From the NCBI RefSeq assembly GCF_000963925.1, contig NZ_BAMV01000007.1, positions 62,001 to 126,000 on the forward strand: 64,000 nucleotides of DNA. The letters run 5' to 3'. The DNA is from Acetobacter cibinongensis (GTDB taxonomy: Bacteria > Pseudomonadota > Alphaproteobacteria > Acetobacterales > Acetobacteraceae). A program made the translations under genes and the position numbers. Position 1 is the stretch's first letter; every line of letters starts with the position of its first letter. Under the pieces are notes generated by a model, which did no database searches, had not been told where the DNA came from, and saw nothing but the letters and a program-made list of their open reading frames with translations. Positions 31,978 to 42,222 of this stretch are shown here, piece after piece.

Positions 31978-33960
31978 CTACTTCTTTTCAGGAGATATGG
32001 CGCGGTAACAGGCGTTAGCTTGCGCAAATTTCCGCACGCCAGCAGGGAGTACGGTCAGACGTTCACTTTGTGCCAACATTGCACGCCCTTCAGCAGACCA
32101 CTTGGCCAGCCCAACACTGGGGCTGCTGAAGCTACCGCTGACACGCACCGGAATATCCAGCGCAAAGCGGCCTGTTGTTTCGCTTTGCGTACTGAAAATC
32201 AGGTCAAACCATTTGCGGTTGATGTCAAACCGGGCATTGGCAGACAGCGTGCCGTCAGCCGTTTTAATGCGCAGCGGCAAGGCCTGCCCTGCGTTGTTCT
32301 GCATGCTGACAACAGCCAGAAGGCACTGTACAGGGGTTGTGCCATCCATCTTGTGAAACAGCATACCCAGATCTGCGGAAGCTGCCTTGATGACCTTACG
32401 GTCCAGCGCACCATTTTTCATGCTGACCGCTGCCGCCACGGTTGCGTGAGACATGGCTGCATTGAGGGTGGGCTGGGTCGCTTCTACCGTCATCTGCATA
32501 TCAAGCCGCCCGCGCAGTGGCACGGACTGGAAACCCAGCGCACGCCGGAAAGTGTCTATATCCGCCCCTGTAAGAGCAGCCTGCCCCTGCACATGAGCAT
32601 TGCCTTTTGCGGCGGCCTCTATTTTGCCAGACGCATTGAGTGTTGCGCCCAGATAGCCGACAGACAGAGTGTTGATGTTCATAACGCCCGGCATGACAGA
32701 GGCCATGAGCGTTGTGGAATTAAGACGATACACGTTGTAACGGATATCCTTGGCAATGACGCGCGCTTCCACCAGCGGGTCAGGCGCTGCAATCACCGTA
32801 AGCGGCAGGTCTGTTGCACTGTCGTTGCTGGGTGCGCCATTTTTTGCCAGAAAACCGTTCAGGTCCAGCTTGTCGAACGCAATATCCGCTTTCACATGGT
32901 CTGGCTGGCCCCGTGCGCCTTCTTTCAACTCAGCGAGGGTAATGGTCAGCGGATTCCCTTTCACACTGCCCTTGCCCTGCGTCAGACGCCACACATCAAC
33001 AGAATGGACAAACTCCCCTTCCATCTGCATGGGGACAGTCAGTGGAACACTCATCCCGGCTATCGCCATCAGGGGGGCGGAGGTTGGTGTCTCAACTGTT
33101 ACATGTCCTGCCAGCCCATCAGCATTGACGGGGTCTGTTGCCGAGCCGTCAAAGTGAATGGTCATGTCACCAGAGCGGATTGTGGCCTGCATACCGTAGG
33201 GTTTGCTGCTGTCTCGCAAATCTGCAAACGGTTGGAGCGTGGCCTCTATTTGCACCGGATTGGTGTTATAGGCACCATCTACCTTAAAGGTGACCGGACT
33301 GTTTGAGTCCTTGGTCTGGAGACCAACAGTCTTGAGTTCTGCCCGATAGTCCGTACCGTGTGAGGTACGATAAATGACATCGCCGTTGGTAATGGCAACA
33401 TCCAGTGATGTTGGGTAACTGCTACGCTCCTGCGCAACCGGGAACGCTGGCATGGGGCTGGCCTGTGGCGGAAAGTGGGGTGTCAGCTCTTCCTTGGGCA
33501 AGGCTTTCGGGGTGGGAGCGGGCTGTGCCTCCTCACCCTGTTTTTTAAAGCGCCAGTTGGGTTTGTTCTGTGGGGTTCGTTCAACCAGAACATGCACACT
33601 ATCGCCCGCAACATGGCGGACAATCATGGGGCCTTTGAACAGGGAGGCCAGCTTGACCTCGGCTGACAAATGGCCCACCCGCACCATATCCGGCTCGGTC
33701 CCGCCTTCAATATTTGCCACATGCACATCATCCAGTTGCACCTGCAACCATGATCCGGGCTTAACAGTCAGGCTGTGTATGGTGACAGGCCGCCCCAGCA
33801 TGGCTGTAGCCCTGCGCCCCACAAATGGCCCAAGATTGACATGCCCTACTGCAAACCAGCCAACCAGAACGGAAGCCCCGGCCACTCCCAAAACGCCGCC
33901 TGCCGCACAAAGAAGCCAGAAACGGCGGGAGCGTTTATGACCGGTTGGGTTGGTTTGCAT
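31978..33960 (-). CDS. AsmA family protein
   Basis: A 660-residue envelope protein. One N-terminal transmembrane helix (about residues 13-38, FWLLCAAGGVLGVAGASVLVGWFAV) anchors a large periplasmic part. The AsmA start region reads GRPVTIHSLTVKPG, with the following IEGGTEPDMVRVGHLSAEVKL. The C-terminal AsmA-like segment includes FDINRKWFDLIFSTQSE. AsmA relatives are long bridge-like proteins linked to phospholipid and outer-membrane homeostasis. The ATG has GTGGA five bases upstream; upstream ATGs would add up to 19 residues. It is divergent from the AI-2E family gene. Confidence 0.85.
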   Translation of the reverse strand: MQTNPTGHKRSRRFWLLCAAGGVLGVAGASVLVGWFAVGHVNLGPFVGRRATAMLGRPVTIHSLTVKPGSWLQVQLDDVHVANIEGGTEPDMVRVGHLSAEVKLASLFKGPMIVRHVAGDSVHVLVERTPQNKPNWRFKKQGEEAQPAPTPKALPKEELTPHFPPQASPMPAFPVAQERSSYPTSLDVAITNGDVIYRTSHGTDYRAELKTVGLQTKDSNSPVTFKVDGAYNTNPVQIEATLQPFADLRDSSKPYGMQATIRSGDMTIHFDGSATDPVNADGLAGHVTVETPTSAPLMAIAGMSVPLTVPMQMEGEFVHSVDVWRLTQGKGSVKGNPLTITLAELKEGARGQPDHVKADIAFDKLDLNGFLAKNGAPSNDSATDLPLTVIAAPDPLVEARVIAKDIRYNVYRLNSTTLMASVMPGVMNINTLSVGYLGATLNASGKIEAAAKGNAHVQGQAALTGADIDTFRRALGFQSVPLRGRLDMQMTVEATQPTLNAAMSHATVAAAVSMKNGALDRKVIKAASADLGMLFHKMDGTTPVQCLLAVVSMQNNAGQALPLRIKTADGTLSANARFDINRKWFDLIFSTQSETTGRFALDIPVRVSGSFSSPSVGLAKWSAEGRAMLAQSERLTVLPAGVRKFAQANACYRAISPEKK

Positions 33961-34178
33961 GCGTTCCACCATTATTTGTTTTTTAAACTGGCTGTCATCT
34001 TTTGTCTGGCATGGCATACAAGGTCTGTCCGCACAACCTTGCGCGTGCTGACAGCCCGGCAGACCAAGAGTTCACCACTGCAAAAAACAGGCCTGTCCCC
34101 AGAACAGGCAGGAACGAGACAGACTATTATGCGGTTTTTACCAAGTAGCGCACGGCTTTTATTCGGGGCTGGCACACC

Positions 34179-35255
34179 ATGAGCGTTCCTTCATCCCAAC
34201 AGGCACGTTCTGTGCTTGCCGCCATGATGGCCGGGGTCATGATTGCGTTTTCCCTATGGGTGGTCCGGCCTTTTCTGCCTTCAGCCATCTGGGCCATTAC
34301 CATTGGTATTACAACATGGCCGCTTTTGCTGCATTTGCAAAAACTGTTGTGGGGTAGCCGTGCTCTTGCCGTCACTGTCACAACCGTATTTGCATTGCTT
34401 GTCTTTGTGCTCCCGTTCTGGTTGGCCACAACCACGGTAGTTGCCCATTCTACAGAATTGATAAGTCTGGGTGAAAACGCACTCACCTTCCGCGTGCCAC
34501 CAGAACCCACATGGCTGGCTGACCTGCCTGGCATTGGGCCGCGCAGTGCCGCCCTGTGGCATAAGATAGAAAATGCCCGCCTGCCCCAACTGCTGGACCA
34601 GATCTCACCGGATGCCGGAAAAATTATTCAGTGGGCTTTAGGGTCTGTCGGCAGTTTTGGCGTGCTGGCACTCCAGTTTTTACTAACACTGATTATGATG
34701 GCGGTGCTGCACAGCAAAGGGGAAGCCGCAGCCGGGCTCATGCTGGATATTGGGTATGCGCTGGCAGGCCAACGCGGCAAGGACATGGTGCAACTGGCTG
34801 GCCGCACCGTGCGCGGTGTGGCCATAGGGGTGACTGTTACAGCATTAGTTGAAACCGCAGTGGGCGGTGTGGGAATGGAGCTAACCGGCATGCCCTGGGC
34901 CAGTGTGCTGATTGCCATTACCTTTATTGCCTGCCTGCTTCAGGCAGGGCCGGGTGTTACGCTTATTCCCGCTGTAATCTGGATGTTTTTCTTCAAAGAT
35001 ATTCTCAGCGCCATTATTCTGTTGTGCGTGACGGTGCTGACCATTGTTATTGATAACCTGCTACGCCCTTACCTTATTCGTAAGCAGGCCAATGTGCCGC
35101 TTATTTTGATTATGCTGGGCGTTATGGGCGGACTGGCCGGGTTTGGGCTGGTAGGTATTTTTATTGGCCCGGTTATTCTGTCCGTAACCTATACTCTGGT
35201 AAAAAGCTGGCTGGCGGAGACGCGGGCGGAAGACCCGCAAGCGCCCACGCCTTAA
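34179..35255 (+). CDS. AI-2E family transporter (PerM/YdiK-like permease)
   Basis: A 358-residue inner-membrane protein with about eight predicted helices: pairs at the N-terminus (VLAAMMAGVMIAFSLWVVRPFL onward), a long soluble loop (residues 85-150), then the conserved C-terminal core. That core carries GMPWASVLIAITFIACLLQAG, IDNLLRPYLIRKQANVPLIL and GLVGIFIGPVILSV, the strongest family markers. The family includes AI-2 exporters and Na+/H+ antiporters, so the substrate is not predictable. It converges on uvrB. Confidence 0.87.
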   Translation: MSVPSSQQARSVLAAMMAGVMIAFSLWVVRPFLPSAIWAITIGITTWPLLLHLQKLLWGSRALAVTVTTVFALLVFVLPFWLATTTVVAHSTELISLGENALTFRVPPEPTWLADLPGIGPRSAALWHKIENARLPQLLDQISPDAGKIIQWALGSVGSFGVLALQFLLTLIMMAVLHSKGEAAAGLMLDIGYALAGQRGKDMVQLAGRTVRGVAIGVTVTALVETAVGGVGMELTGMPWASVLIAITFIACLLQAGPGVTLIPAVIWMFFFKDILSAIILLCVTVLTIVIDNLLRPYLIRKQANVPLILIMLGVMGGLAGFGLVGIFIGPVILSVTYTLVKSWLAETRAEDPQAPTP

Positions 35256-35263
35256 GAACAACA

Positions 35264-35291
35264 GCCAGCCGTTTACTGCAAACGGCTGGTT
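35264..35291. terminator. Hairpin between convergent permease and uvrB genes
   Basis: CCAGCCGTTT (35265-35274) pairs perfectly with AAACGGCTGG (35280-35289). The right arm abuts the uvrB stop codon. Neither side has a strict T-run, although the minus-strand exit is T-rich, so termination efficiency is uncertain. Confidence 0.55.
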
Positions 35292-37557
35292 AGCCGCGGC
35301 TTTTGCCCCGGCCACCCCGCTTGGGTTTAGGGTCATACCCCCCACCGCCCGGCCCGAGTGGTCGAGGCACCTGATCCTTCTTTTTGCGCCGCGTGTTCCC
35401 GCCCGCAGCAGCCGGTTTTCCTGCCGTGGAGGCTGGGGCTGGCGGAGGCTCTATGCCCAGTTGCAAGGCCTCCAGCCGTTTAATTTCATCACGCAGGCGG
35501 GCCGCTGTTTCAAATTCAAGATCAATCGCCGCCTGACGCATCCGTTTTTCAAGGCCAGCAATAGCGGCATCCAGATCCTGCCCGACAAACTCCGTAACGC
35601 CCAGATCTTCATCTGGTGAAACAGTGACATAATCCTGCTCGAACACGGAGGAGACAATATCCCCAATGCTTTTCCGCACGCTGGTGGGGGTAATGCCGTG
35701 GGCGGTGTTCCACTCCATCTGCTTTTCACGCCTGCGGGCCGTCTCTTCTATCGCGTAGCGCAGGGAGTCCGTCATTTTATCTGCATAAAGCAGCACGCGG
35801 CCTTCCACGTTACGGGCGGCACGACCAATGGTCTGGATAAGAGACGTGCGGGAACGCAGGAAGCCTTCTTTATCGGCATCCAGAATGGCAACCAGCGAAC
35901 ATTCCGGAATATCCAGACCCTCACGCAGCAGGTTGATGCCAATAAGCACATCAAACGCACCTACGCGTAGGTCACGGATAATTTCTATCCGCTCCAACGT
36001 ATCAACGTCAGAGTGCAGATACCGCACCTTGATCCCTGCCTCATCCAGATAATCGGTCAGGTCTTCGGCCATGCGTTTGGTCAGGGTAGTGACAAGCACA
36101 CGCCCGCCACTGGCAATGGTTGTCCGACATTCTGCCAGAAGATCATCTACCTGATGCTCAACAGGCCGAATATCCGTTACCGGGTCAATCAGGCCAGTCG
36201 GGCGGATAACCTGCTCTGCAAAAACGCCTTGTGTGCGCTCCATTTCCCACGGGCCGGGGGTGGCGCTTACAAAAATACTCTGGGGGCGGAAAGTATCCCA
36301 CTCCGCAAAGTTCAGGGGCCGATTATCAAGGCAGGAGGGCAGCCGGAAGCCAAATTCTGCCAGTGTTGATTTACGGGCATTATCCCCGCGTTCCATCCCG
36401 CCAATCTGCGGCACGGTAACGTGGCTCTCATCCACAATCAGCAGGGCGTCTTCGGGCAGATATTCAAACAGGGTGGGTGGTGGGTCACCGGGGTCCCGCC
36501 CGGACAGATAACGGGAGTAGTTTTCAATCCCTTTGCACACACCTGTGGTTTCTATCATTTCCAGATCAAAGGTGGTGCGCTGGTCCAGCCGCTCGGCTTC
36601 CAGCAGTTTGCCCTGTTCCGTAAAGCGGTCCAACTGCTGGCGAAGTTCCTGTTTAATGCCCTTTACGGCCTGATTAAGGGTGGGACGTGGTGTGACATAA
36701 TGGCTGTTGGCGTAGATGGTGACTTCCTGAAGGTCTGCCGTTTTGTCACCTGTCAGGGGGTCAAATTCGGTAATACCATCAATCTCATCCCCAAACAGGG
36801 AGATACGCCATGCGCGGTCTTCATTCTGCACCGGGAAGATATCAATGGTCTCGCCCCTCACACGAAAGGTGCCACGCGTAAAGGCGGCGTCATTCCTGCG
36901 GTATTGTAGCTCAACCAGACCGCGCACAAGGCGGTCACGGTCCAGCTCACCGCCCAGTTCCACCTTCACCACCATGCGGGAATAGGTCTCGACCGAACCA
37001 ATACCGTAAATGCAGGAGACAGAGGCCACGATAATCACATCGTTCCGCTCAAGTAGCGCCTGTGTGGCGGCATGACGCATTCGGTCAATCTGCTCGTTTA
37101 TCTGGCTGTCTTTTTCAATAAACGTGTCGGAACGCGGTACATAGGCTTCCGGCTGGTAATAGTCATAATAGCTGACAAAATATTCAACCGCGTTATTAGG
37201 GAAAAACTGCTTCATTTCCCCATAAAGCTGTGCGGCGAGCGTTTTATTGGGGGCCAGAATAAGGGTTGGTTTTTGCGTGGCCTCAATAATCTTGGCCATT
37301 GTAAAGGTTTTGCCAGACCCGGTTACACCCAGCAAAACCTGATCCCGCTCACCGCTTTCCACCCCGGCCACCAGTTCCTTGATGGCATGGGGCTGGTCCC
37401 CTGCTGGCTCGTACTCTGACACCACTTCCATCTGGCGGAGTTTGGGTCTGGCACTCTGTTTTTCTGGCTGAAACAGGACAGGCGGTAACGCCGCCGCCTT
37501 CTCGCTCAGAGAGGACCGTTTGGGAGAAGCGGAGCGGGGCGTTGAGCGTGTGGCCAT
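35290..37557 (-). CDS. uvrB: UvrABC excision nuclease subunit B
   Basis: A 755-residue nucleotide-excision-repair helicase that verifies damage and recruits UvrC. Walker A is [12 protein letters not shown]; the beta-hairpin region reads [22 protein letters not shown]; helicase motifs include [21 protein letters not shown] and QTIGRAARN. The C-terminal UVR motif ([24 protein letters not shown]) binds UvrC. A Gly/Lys/Arg-rich tail extends beyond it, and a roughly 30-residue N-terminal extension precedes the conserved core. The start MATRSTPRS is the first ATG of a plausible length; no clear ribosome site is seen. Confidence 0.97.
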   Translation of the reverse strand: MATRSTPRSASPKRSSLSEKAAALPPVLFQPEKQSARPKLRQMEVVSEYEPAGDQPHAIKELVAGVESGERDQVLLGVTGSGKTFTMAKIIEATQKPTLILAPNKTLAAQLYGEMKQFFPNNAVEYFVSYYDYYQPEAYVPRSDTFIEKDSQINEQIDRMRHAATQALLERNDVIIVASVSCIYGIGSVETYSRMVVKVELGGELDRDRLVRGLVELQYRRNDAAFTRGTFRVRGETIDIFPVQNEDRAWRISLFGDEIDGITEFDPLTGDKTADLQEVTIYANSHYVTPRPTLNQAVKGIKQELRQQLDRFTEQGKLLEAERLDQRTTFDLEMIETTGVCKGIENYSRYLSGRDPGDPPPTLFEYLPEDALLIVDESHVTVPQIGGMERGDNARKSTLAEFGFRLPSCLDNRPLNFAEWDTFRPQSIFVSATPGPWEMERTQGVFAEQVIRPTGLIDPVTDIRPVEHQVDDLLAECRTTIASGGRVLVTTLTKRMAEDLTDYLDEAGIKVRYLHSDVDTLERIEIIRDLRVGAFDVLIGINLLREGLDIPECSLVAILDADKEGFLRSRTSLIQTIGRAARNVEGRVLLYADKMTDSLRYAIEETARRREKQMEWNTAHGITPTSVRKSIGDIVSSVFEQDYVTVSPDEDLGVTEFVGQDLDAAIAGLEKRMRQAAIDLEFETAARLRDEIKRLEALQLGIEPPPAPASTAGKPAAAGGNTRRKKKDQVPRPLGPGGGGYDPKPKRGGRGKSRG

Positions 37558-37630
37558 GGCTGCTAAGATGGTGCGGGAACAGGAGAACTGCAAGAGCCAT
37601 CCTGCCTCCACACCGTGCTCTTCAAGGGTT

Positions 37631-38614
37631 TCAGCTACGGGTGGGCGGCGCCATGAATTCCGGGCCTACGGGGTCAGGAATGTCACGCGTCAGGATGGTA
37701 TCAATAGCCGTCATATCCGCCTCTTCCAGCGTCCAGCCGAAGGCTTCATCCACCCCGCTGATCTGCTCGGGTTTTCTGGCACCCCAGAGGGCGATAGTTG
37801 GGCCACGGTCCAGCACCCACCTGATGGCCAGCGCCAACATGCTTTTTCCGTATTTGTCCGCAATGGCTTTCAGGTCTTCCACTGCCGTGAGGTACTGGCC
37901 AAAGCGGGGTTGCTGAAATTTGGGGTCTGTGCGGCGCAGGTCGTCCCCTTCAAACTGCCGGTCAGCCGTCATGCGGCCAGACAGCAGGCCACGGCAGAGC
38001 GGCCCATAAGCCAGAACAGCCAGACCGTGCTTGACGGCATAAGGCAAAATATCGGCCTCGATTTCCCGTTCAAACAGGTTGTAAGGCGGCTGAATGGTAG
38101 CAATGGGCGCAAATTTGCGGAATTCATCCATTTGCGCGGGCGAGAAGTTACTGACCCCCAACGCCTTGACCTTACCTGCCTTGACCAGCTTTTCCAGCGC
38201 ACGGGCTGTGTCTTCCAGCGGGGTTTTGGTGTCTGGCCAATGGACCTGATACAGGTCAATACAGTCTGTGCGCAGACGGCGGAGAGAGTCTTCTATTTCC
38301 TGCTCTATGCGGGCCGGGCGGCTGTCCCGGAACACCTTTCCGTCCTGCCAGTTCAGAGCAACTTTTGTGGCCAGAATAACCTGATCCCGCTTGCCTTGCA
38401 GGGCACGGCCAATCACCTCTTCAGAATGACCAAACCCATAAACGGGCGCTGTATCTATGACGTTAATGCCCAGTTCCAGCGCCTTCTCTATCGTGCGGGC
38501 TGCGTTTGCATCATCTGGTCCGCCCCACATTGCCCCGCCAATGGCCCATGTTCCCAAGGCGATACGGGACGCGGGCTTGGACAAGCCGGAAATGGTGAGT
38601 GTTTCTGCCGTCAT
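37631..38614 (-). CDS. Aldo/keto reductase
   Basis: A 327-residue NADPH-dependent oxidoreductase with the TIM-barrel fold. The catalytic tetrad is Asp54, Tyr59, Lys84 and His125 ([28 protein letters not shown]). The cofactor region is in the C-terminal part ([25 protein letters not shown]). CAGGAG lies nine bases before the ATG. It resembles the YajO/Tas-type clade, and the substrate is not predictable. It sits downstream of the divergent Nudix promoter region and just upstream of uvrB on the same strand. Confidence 0.92.
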   Translation of the reverse strand: MTAETLTISGLSKPASRIALGTWAIGGAMWGGPDDANAARTIEKALELGINVIDTAPVYGFGHSEEVIGRALQGKRDQVILATKVALNWQDGKVFRDSRPARIEQEIEDSLRRLRTDCIDLYQVHWPDTKTPLEDTARALEKLVKAGKVKALGVSNFSPAQMDEFRKFAPIATIQPPYNLFEREIEADILPYAVKHGLAVLAYGPLCRGLLSGRMTADRQFEGDDLRRTDPKFQQPRFGQYLTAVEDLKAIADKYGKSMLALAIRWVLDRGPTIALWGARKPEQISGVDEAFGWTLEEADMTAIDTILTRDIPDPVGPEFMAPPTRS

Positions 38615-38804
38615 GATTTGGCACTCCTGAAACTGAGGTCCTGCACGCAAGTGCCACCGGCCTACTGGCCAGGTGTAGCCTGCGCGCTCATTATGACAGC
38701 CAATAAACCCTCTTGCGCCGGAGGGTTGCATATAAACGGCAGGACGCTGCTATACGCCCCCTCCCCTCTTGACGGGATAAAGCTTGGTTTTGCACTGTCT
38801 GACA

Positions 38805-39248
38805 ATGGGTGATGCTGCTTCTTTCATGCCCCGTGTAGGGGTGCTTGCCGTGGTGCGACGTGCACGGTCTTTTCTACTTGTCCGGCGGGCCAAAGCGCCG
38901 GATGCAGGCTTGTGGGGCTTTCCCGGTGGTCGTGTGGAAGCGGGGGAGACATTACTGCACGCGGCGGCACGCGAACTGCATGAAGAAACAGGACTACAGG
39001 CCCGCGGCACTCATAACGCTGATATATTTGAAAGCCTGCATTATGCGCCTGATGGCACACTGACGTTTCACTACGTCATTATAGCCGTGCGCTGTGCGGA
39101 AATAGACCCCGGCACCCAAACCCTCTGCGCGGGCGATGATGCCTTGGAGGCACGCTGGTTTTCTTATGAAGACCTGCTCACCCTCGGCCCCCGCGCCAGC
39201 CAACGTGTTGCTGAACTGGCTACCAAAATTTTGCGGGATGAAGCGTAA
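38805..39248 (+). CDS. Nudix hydrolase
   Basis: A 147-residue pyrophosphohydrolase. The Nudix box is complete at residues 42-64: Gly42, Glu48, Arg56-Glu57, Glu60-Glu61 and Gly63 ([20 protein letters not shown]). Strands before it ([31 protein letters not shown]) fit ADP-ribose or nucleotide-sanitising members. The start is uncertain: ATG 38805 is used, ATG 38826 is possible, and neither has a clear ribosome site. It is divergent from the aldo/keto reductase gene. Confidence 0.9.
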   Translation: MGDAASFMPRVGVLAVVRRARSFLLVRRAKAPDAGLWGFPGGRVEAGETLLHAAARELHEETGLQARGTHNADIFESLHYAPDGTLTFHYVIIAVRCAEIDPGTQTLCAGDDALEARWFSYEDLLTLGPRASQRVAELATKILRDEA

Positions 39249-39435
39249 GCACTTCATAGAGACTTAGAAAATTATAGTATTAGACAATAGTTTTTTATCC
39301 CGCAGCACCATAAACACTGCCGCTTGAAGGCTGTTCCTGAAATACAGAGCGGCGGTCTGGCAGGGCATGAGTGTTGGCTAAACAGGCTACTTTTCAAATA
39401 GCCCTTTAGGTTTTCTTGCCCGTGTGCACGTCTCA

Positions 39436-39951
39436 CTAATGGAAAATACGCCGCTCTGCCCTCCGGGCACGGTTCTTCATGCTCAGAAAGACACCCAGAA
39501 CAGCAGCGGCGTACAGCCCCCCCATAACACTCATGGAAAGAGGGAGGCCGGGGATAAGATAGGTTGGGTAATCACACGGCTTACCCGGCAGTAATGGCAT
39601 GGAAGCCAGACGCTCAGCCATGGTAGTACCCGTAATTTGCGGCGCGTGGCATCCCGGCAGGGGGCTGGGCCACCACTGCCACTCCACACCCGCATGGCAG
39701 AATGCCAGCCCCAGAGAGGCCAGAAGAAGCGGCACGCTCAGCCATAGGATAGGCCCACCGGCCAGACCGGGCAGCAGGATATCCACCGCGCCAATCAGGA
39801 TAAGAATACGCCACGGCCACCGCTCAACCAGACACAACTCGCACGGCATGATGTGCAGCACATGCTCCACCCACCAAGCCACAGCCAGCGCCAGCGCACC
39901 GGCAACCACAAGAAAAACCCCGATTTGACGATGTGCCAGCGCAGCTCTCAC
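39436..39951 (-). CDS. dsbB: Disulfide bond formation protein B
   Basis: A 171-residue inner-membrane protein with four predicted helices. The quinone-linked redox pair is Cys37-Glu-Leu-Cys40, and the second periplasmic pair is Cys101 and Cys126, as in DsbB enzymes that reoxidise DsbA. An additional Cys85 lies in the membrane. It begins in an ATGA overlap with the end of otsA, so it is translated from the trehalose operon message, an unusual partnership. Confidence 0.9.
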   Translation of the reverse strand: MRAALAHRQIGVFLVVAGALALAVAWWVEHVLHIMPCELCLVERWPWRILILIGAVDILLPGLAGGPILWLSVPLLLASLGLAFCHAGVEWQWWPSPLPGCHAPQITGTTMAERLASMPLLPGKPCDYPTYLIPGLPLSMSVMGGLYAAAVLGVFLSMKNRARRAERRIFH

Positions 39952-41294
39952 CCGCGTTCTACCCTTACCAACTGCTCAATAAAGTCCCGCGCCCAGCTTC
40001 CCGCCGTAACACGCCAGACGTCAGGCTTGAGCCGCTCCCAACGCTCCTGCCGCTCAGATTGCGTCATAGTCAGGGCTTTATGCAAGGCATCAGCAATTTC
40101 GTCTGCATCATGCGGGTTGACCAGCAGCGCGTCTTCCATCTCCGGGGCGGCCCCGGCAAAATGGGAAAGGATCAGCACGCCGGGGTCTTCCTCATCCTGA
40201 GCGGCTACATATTCCTTGGCCACAAGGTTCATGCCATCCCGCAGCGGTGTGACCAGCGCGACATCCGCCAGACGGTAAAACCCGGCTAACAGATGGCGCG
40301 GTACCGGGTGTGTAATGTAGCGGATGGGGGTCCAGTCAAAATCACCATACATGCCGTTGATGCGGCCTGCGGTTTCATCCAGATCCTGCTTGAGGCGGCG
40401 GTATTCCTCTACCGTCCCGCGTGAGACAGGGGCGATCTGGAGATACATCACCTTACCCTTGTGTTCGGGAAAGCGTTTGAGGAAGGCTTCATACCCATGA
40501 AAACGCTCTGGTATGCCCTTGGAATAATCCAGCCGGTCCACACCAATAACAAGGGGGCGGCCACGTAGGCTCTGTTGCAGGCGCTGGACATCAAAATCAT
40601 CCTCACACGCCTTGGCCTGTGCGGCAAAACTTGCCGGGTCAATGCCTATGGGGAAAACCTGCCCGCGTGTTTGCACGCCACATTGTTCCAGCCCGTCATT
40701 CATATTGCGGGCATCGTCTTCCGTTTGCAGGCCTATGACATCGTAGGATTCCAGACTGTGCATCAGACGTTCCGCACCGGGAAGCGCCTTCATGAGGCTC
40801 CATGGCGGGAACGGAATATGCAGGAAAAAGCCAATGGGGTTGGTAATACCCACATCCCGCAACGCCTGACCGAGCGGGAACAAATGATAATCATGCACCC
40901 AGATAATATCATCTGGCCGCAATAGGGGGCGGAGTTGCTGTGCAAACAGGTGGTTGACGGTCAGATAGACCTCCCGGTCCTTTCGGGAATAGTCCATCAA
41001 ACCCGCACGGTAATGGCACAGCGGCCACAAGATACCGTTGGAATATTTCTGGTAAAATCCGTCAAACTCGGCGTGGGTCAGGTCAATCGTTGCGTAAGTA
41101 ACGTTATCAACCGTTTCTTCACTCGGTTTACGGTTGCTGGCCTCGGCCTCGGCAATCTGCTGGCCGGACCAGCCAAACCACAGGGCTTCCCCATGGCTCA
41201 GGGCATCCTGCAAGGCAACTGCCAAGCCGCCCGCAGGCTGTTGCCTGTCAGACGATGAGGGCACACGGTTAGAGACAACAACAAGACGACCCAT
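39948..41294 (-). CDS. otsA: Alpha,alpha-trehalose-phosphate synthase (UDP-forming)
   Basis: A 448-residue GT20 enzyme that joins glucose from UDP-glucose to glucose 6-phosphate. Recognisable segments are MGRLVVVSNRVPSSS, the Gly-rich PAGGLAVAL loop, WVHDYHLFPLGQALR, VDRLDYSKGIPERFHGYEAFL (donor site), LRDGMNLVAKEYVAAQ and ILSHFAGAA. It follows otsB with a three-base gap and overlaps dsbB. Trehalose accumulation would serve osmotic and acid tolerance. Confidence 0.97.
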   Translation of the reverse strand: MGRLVVVSNRVPSSSDRQQPAGGLAVALQDALSHGEALWFGWSGQQIAEAEASNRKPSEETVDNVTYATIDLTHAEFDGFYQKYSNGILWPLCHYRAGLMDYSRKDREVYLTVNHLFAQQLRPLLRPDDIIWVHDYHLFPLGQALRDVGITNPIGFFLHIPFPPWSLMKALPGAERLMHSLESYDVIGLQTEDDARNMNDGLEQCGVQTRGQVFPIGIDPASFAAQAKACEDDFDVQRLQQSLRGRPLVIGVDRLDYSKGIPERFHGYEAFLKRFPEHKGKVMYLQIAPVSRGTVEEYRRLKQDLDETAGRINGMYGDFDWTPIRYITHPVPRHLLAGFYRLADVALVTPLRDGMNLVAKEYVAAQDEEDPGVLILSHFAGAAPEMEDALLVNPHDADEIADALHKALTMTQSERQERWERLKPDVWRVTAGSWARDFIEQLVRVERG

Positions 41295-41297
41295 TAT

Positions 41298-42041
41298 TTA
41301 GCGCTCCGATTCAACCAGTGAGGCAACCCAGGCCCGGAACGCTGCGGGCGTGGGGAAGTCTGTTGGGATGCGCAGGCCCGCACCCCCCATACGTTTGGCA
41401 GCCGTTATGCCATCTTCATCCGTGACATCATCACCCACAAAAACTGGCTTACGCCCGGCAAAAGGGGCGGCCTCCATGAGCAGAGAGACGGCATAGCCTT
41501 TATCGATACCCGTGGGCCGGACTTCCCACGCCATTTTGGCGGCCTGAAGATGAAACGCGCCCTCTGCCTCACGCATCCATGCTTCTGCGGCGGCCTTCAG
41601 GGCTGGTCCGGCTTCCGGCGTGGCGCGGTAATGCAACACAAACCCGGCCTGTTTATGCTCAAGCCGCGTACCCGGCCATGTTTCCACCAAAGCGCGAGCC
41701 TCTTCCAGCCAATGCTGCGGCACTTTGGGCAAGGCAGCCCGTTCAATCGGCCCGCCGGGGCGATGGCGAATGGCAATGCCATGCTCACCGGCAACCGCAA
41801 ACGGAATATCGCCAAGGAAATGGTCTATCTGGTCAATGGGGCGGCCGGAAATAACGGCCAGCGCATCCCCACACAAAACCCGTAACTGACGCAGGGTTTC
41901 CGCCAACCCGTCCGGCATGACCACGGCTTCTGGCGTGGGGGCGATATCAACCAGTGTTCCGTCAAAATCAAAGAGAAACGCCGCCTGATCCAGAGCAGGA
42001 ATCTGAAAGCGGTATTCAGTATCAGAAACAGTACGGACCAC
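41298..42041 (-). CDS. otsB: Trehalose-6-phosphate phosphatase
   Basis: A 247-residue HAD phosphatase that removes phosphate from trehalose 6-phosphate. The nucleophile motif is FDFDGTLVDIAP, motif II is AVISGRP, and motif IV is FVGDDVTDEDG, with the OtsB cap segment EHGIAIRHRPGG between. GTG 42041 is preceded by GGCGAGG at five bases. An in-frame TTG at 42113 has no such site, so the longer form is rejected. It heads the otsB-otsA-dsbB operon. Confidence 0.93.
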   Translation of the reverse strand: MVRTVSDTEYRFQIPALDQAAFLFDFDGTLVDIAPTPEAVVMPDGLAETLRQLRVLCGDALAVISGRPIDQIDHFLGDIPFAVAGEHGIAIRHRPGGPIERAALPKVPQHWLEEARALVETWPGTRLEHKQAGFVLHYRATPEAGPALKAAAEAWMREAEGAFHLQAAKMAWEVRPTGIDKGYAVSLLMEAAPFAGRKPVFVGDDVTDEDGITAAKRMGGAGLRIPTDFPTPAAFRAWVASLVESER

Positions 42042-42222
42042 GTGCACCTCGCCTAGGGTTAAGAGGGCCCTGTGGGCGGCCCCGGTAAGGGTGCGCCACA
42101 GGGCTTGAGCCAAAGGGTGCCGGAGCCGGTGGTTAAGAACAACCTGCCCAAAGGAGGACAGGCCATGCGCTGGCGTGGGGGCGCTGCCCCGTGCGAAGGC
42201 CTAAGCCCTGCCGCTGCGCTCC

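Noticed and set aside
32020-33306. 428-codon plus-strand frame opposite the AsmA gene
   Set aside because: Cys/His-rich composition is typical of a shadow frame; the minus-strand AsmA product has a membrane anchor and family segments.
34105-34120. GAAC repeat upstream of the AI-2E family gene
   Set aside because: Spacing is six rather than seven bases and the gene is not a DNA-damage gene.
37575-37595. Repeated GAAC near the uvrB start as a LexA site
   Set aside because: GAAC copies are only four bases apart rather than seven, so they do not fit the consensus.
37520-38812. 430-codon plus-strand frame opposite the aldo/keto reductase
   Set aside because: The minus strand carries an intact catalytic tetrad; the shadow has no domain.
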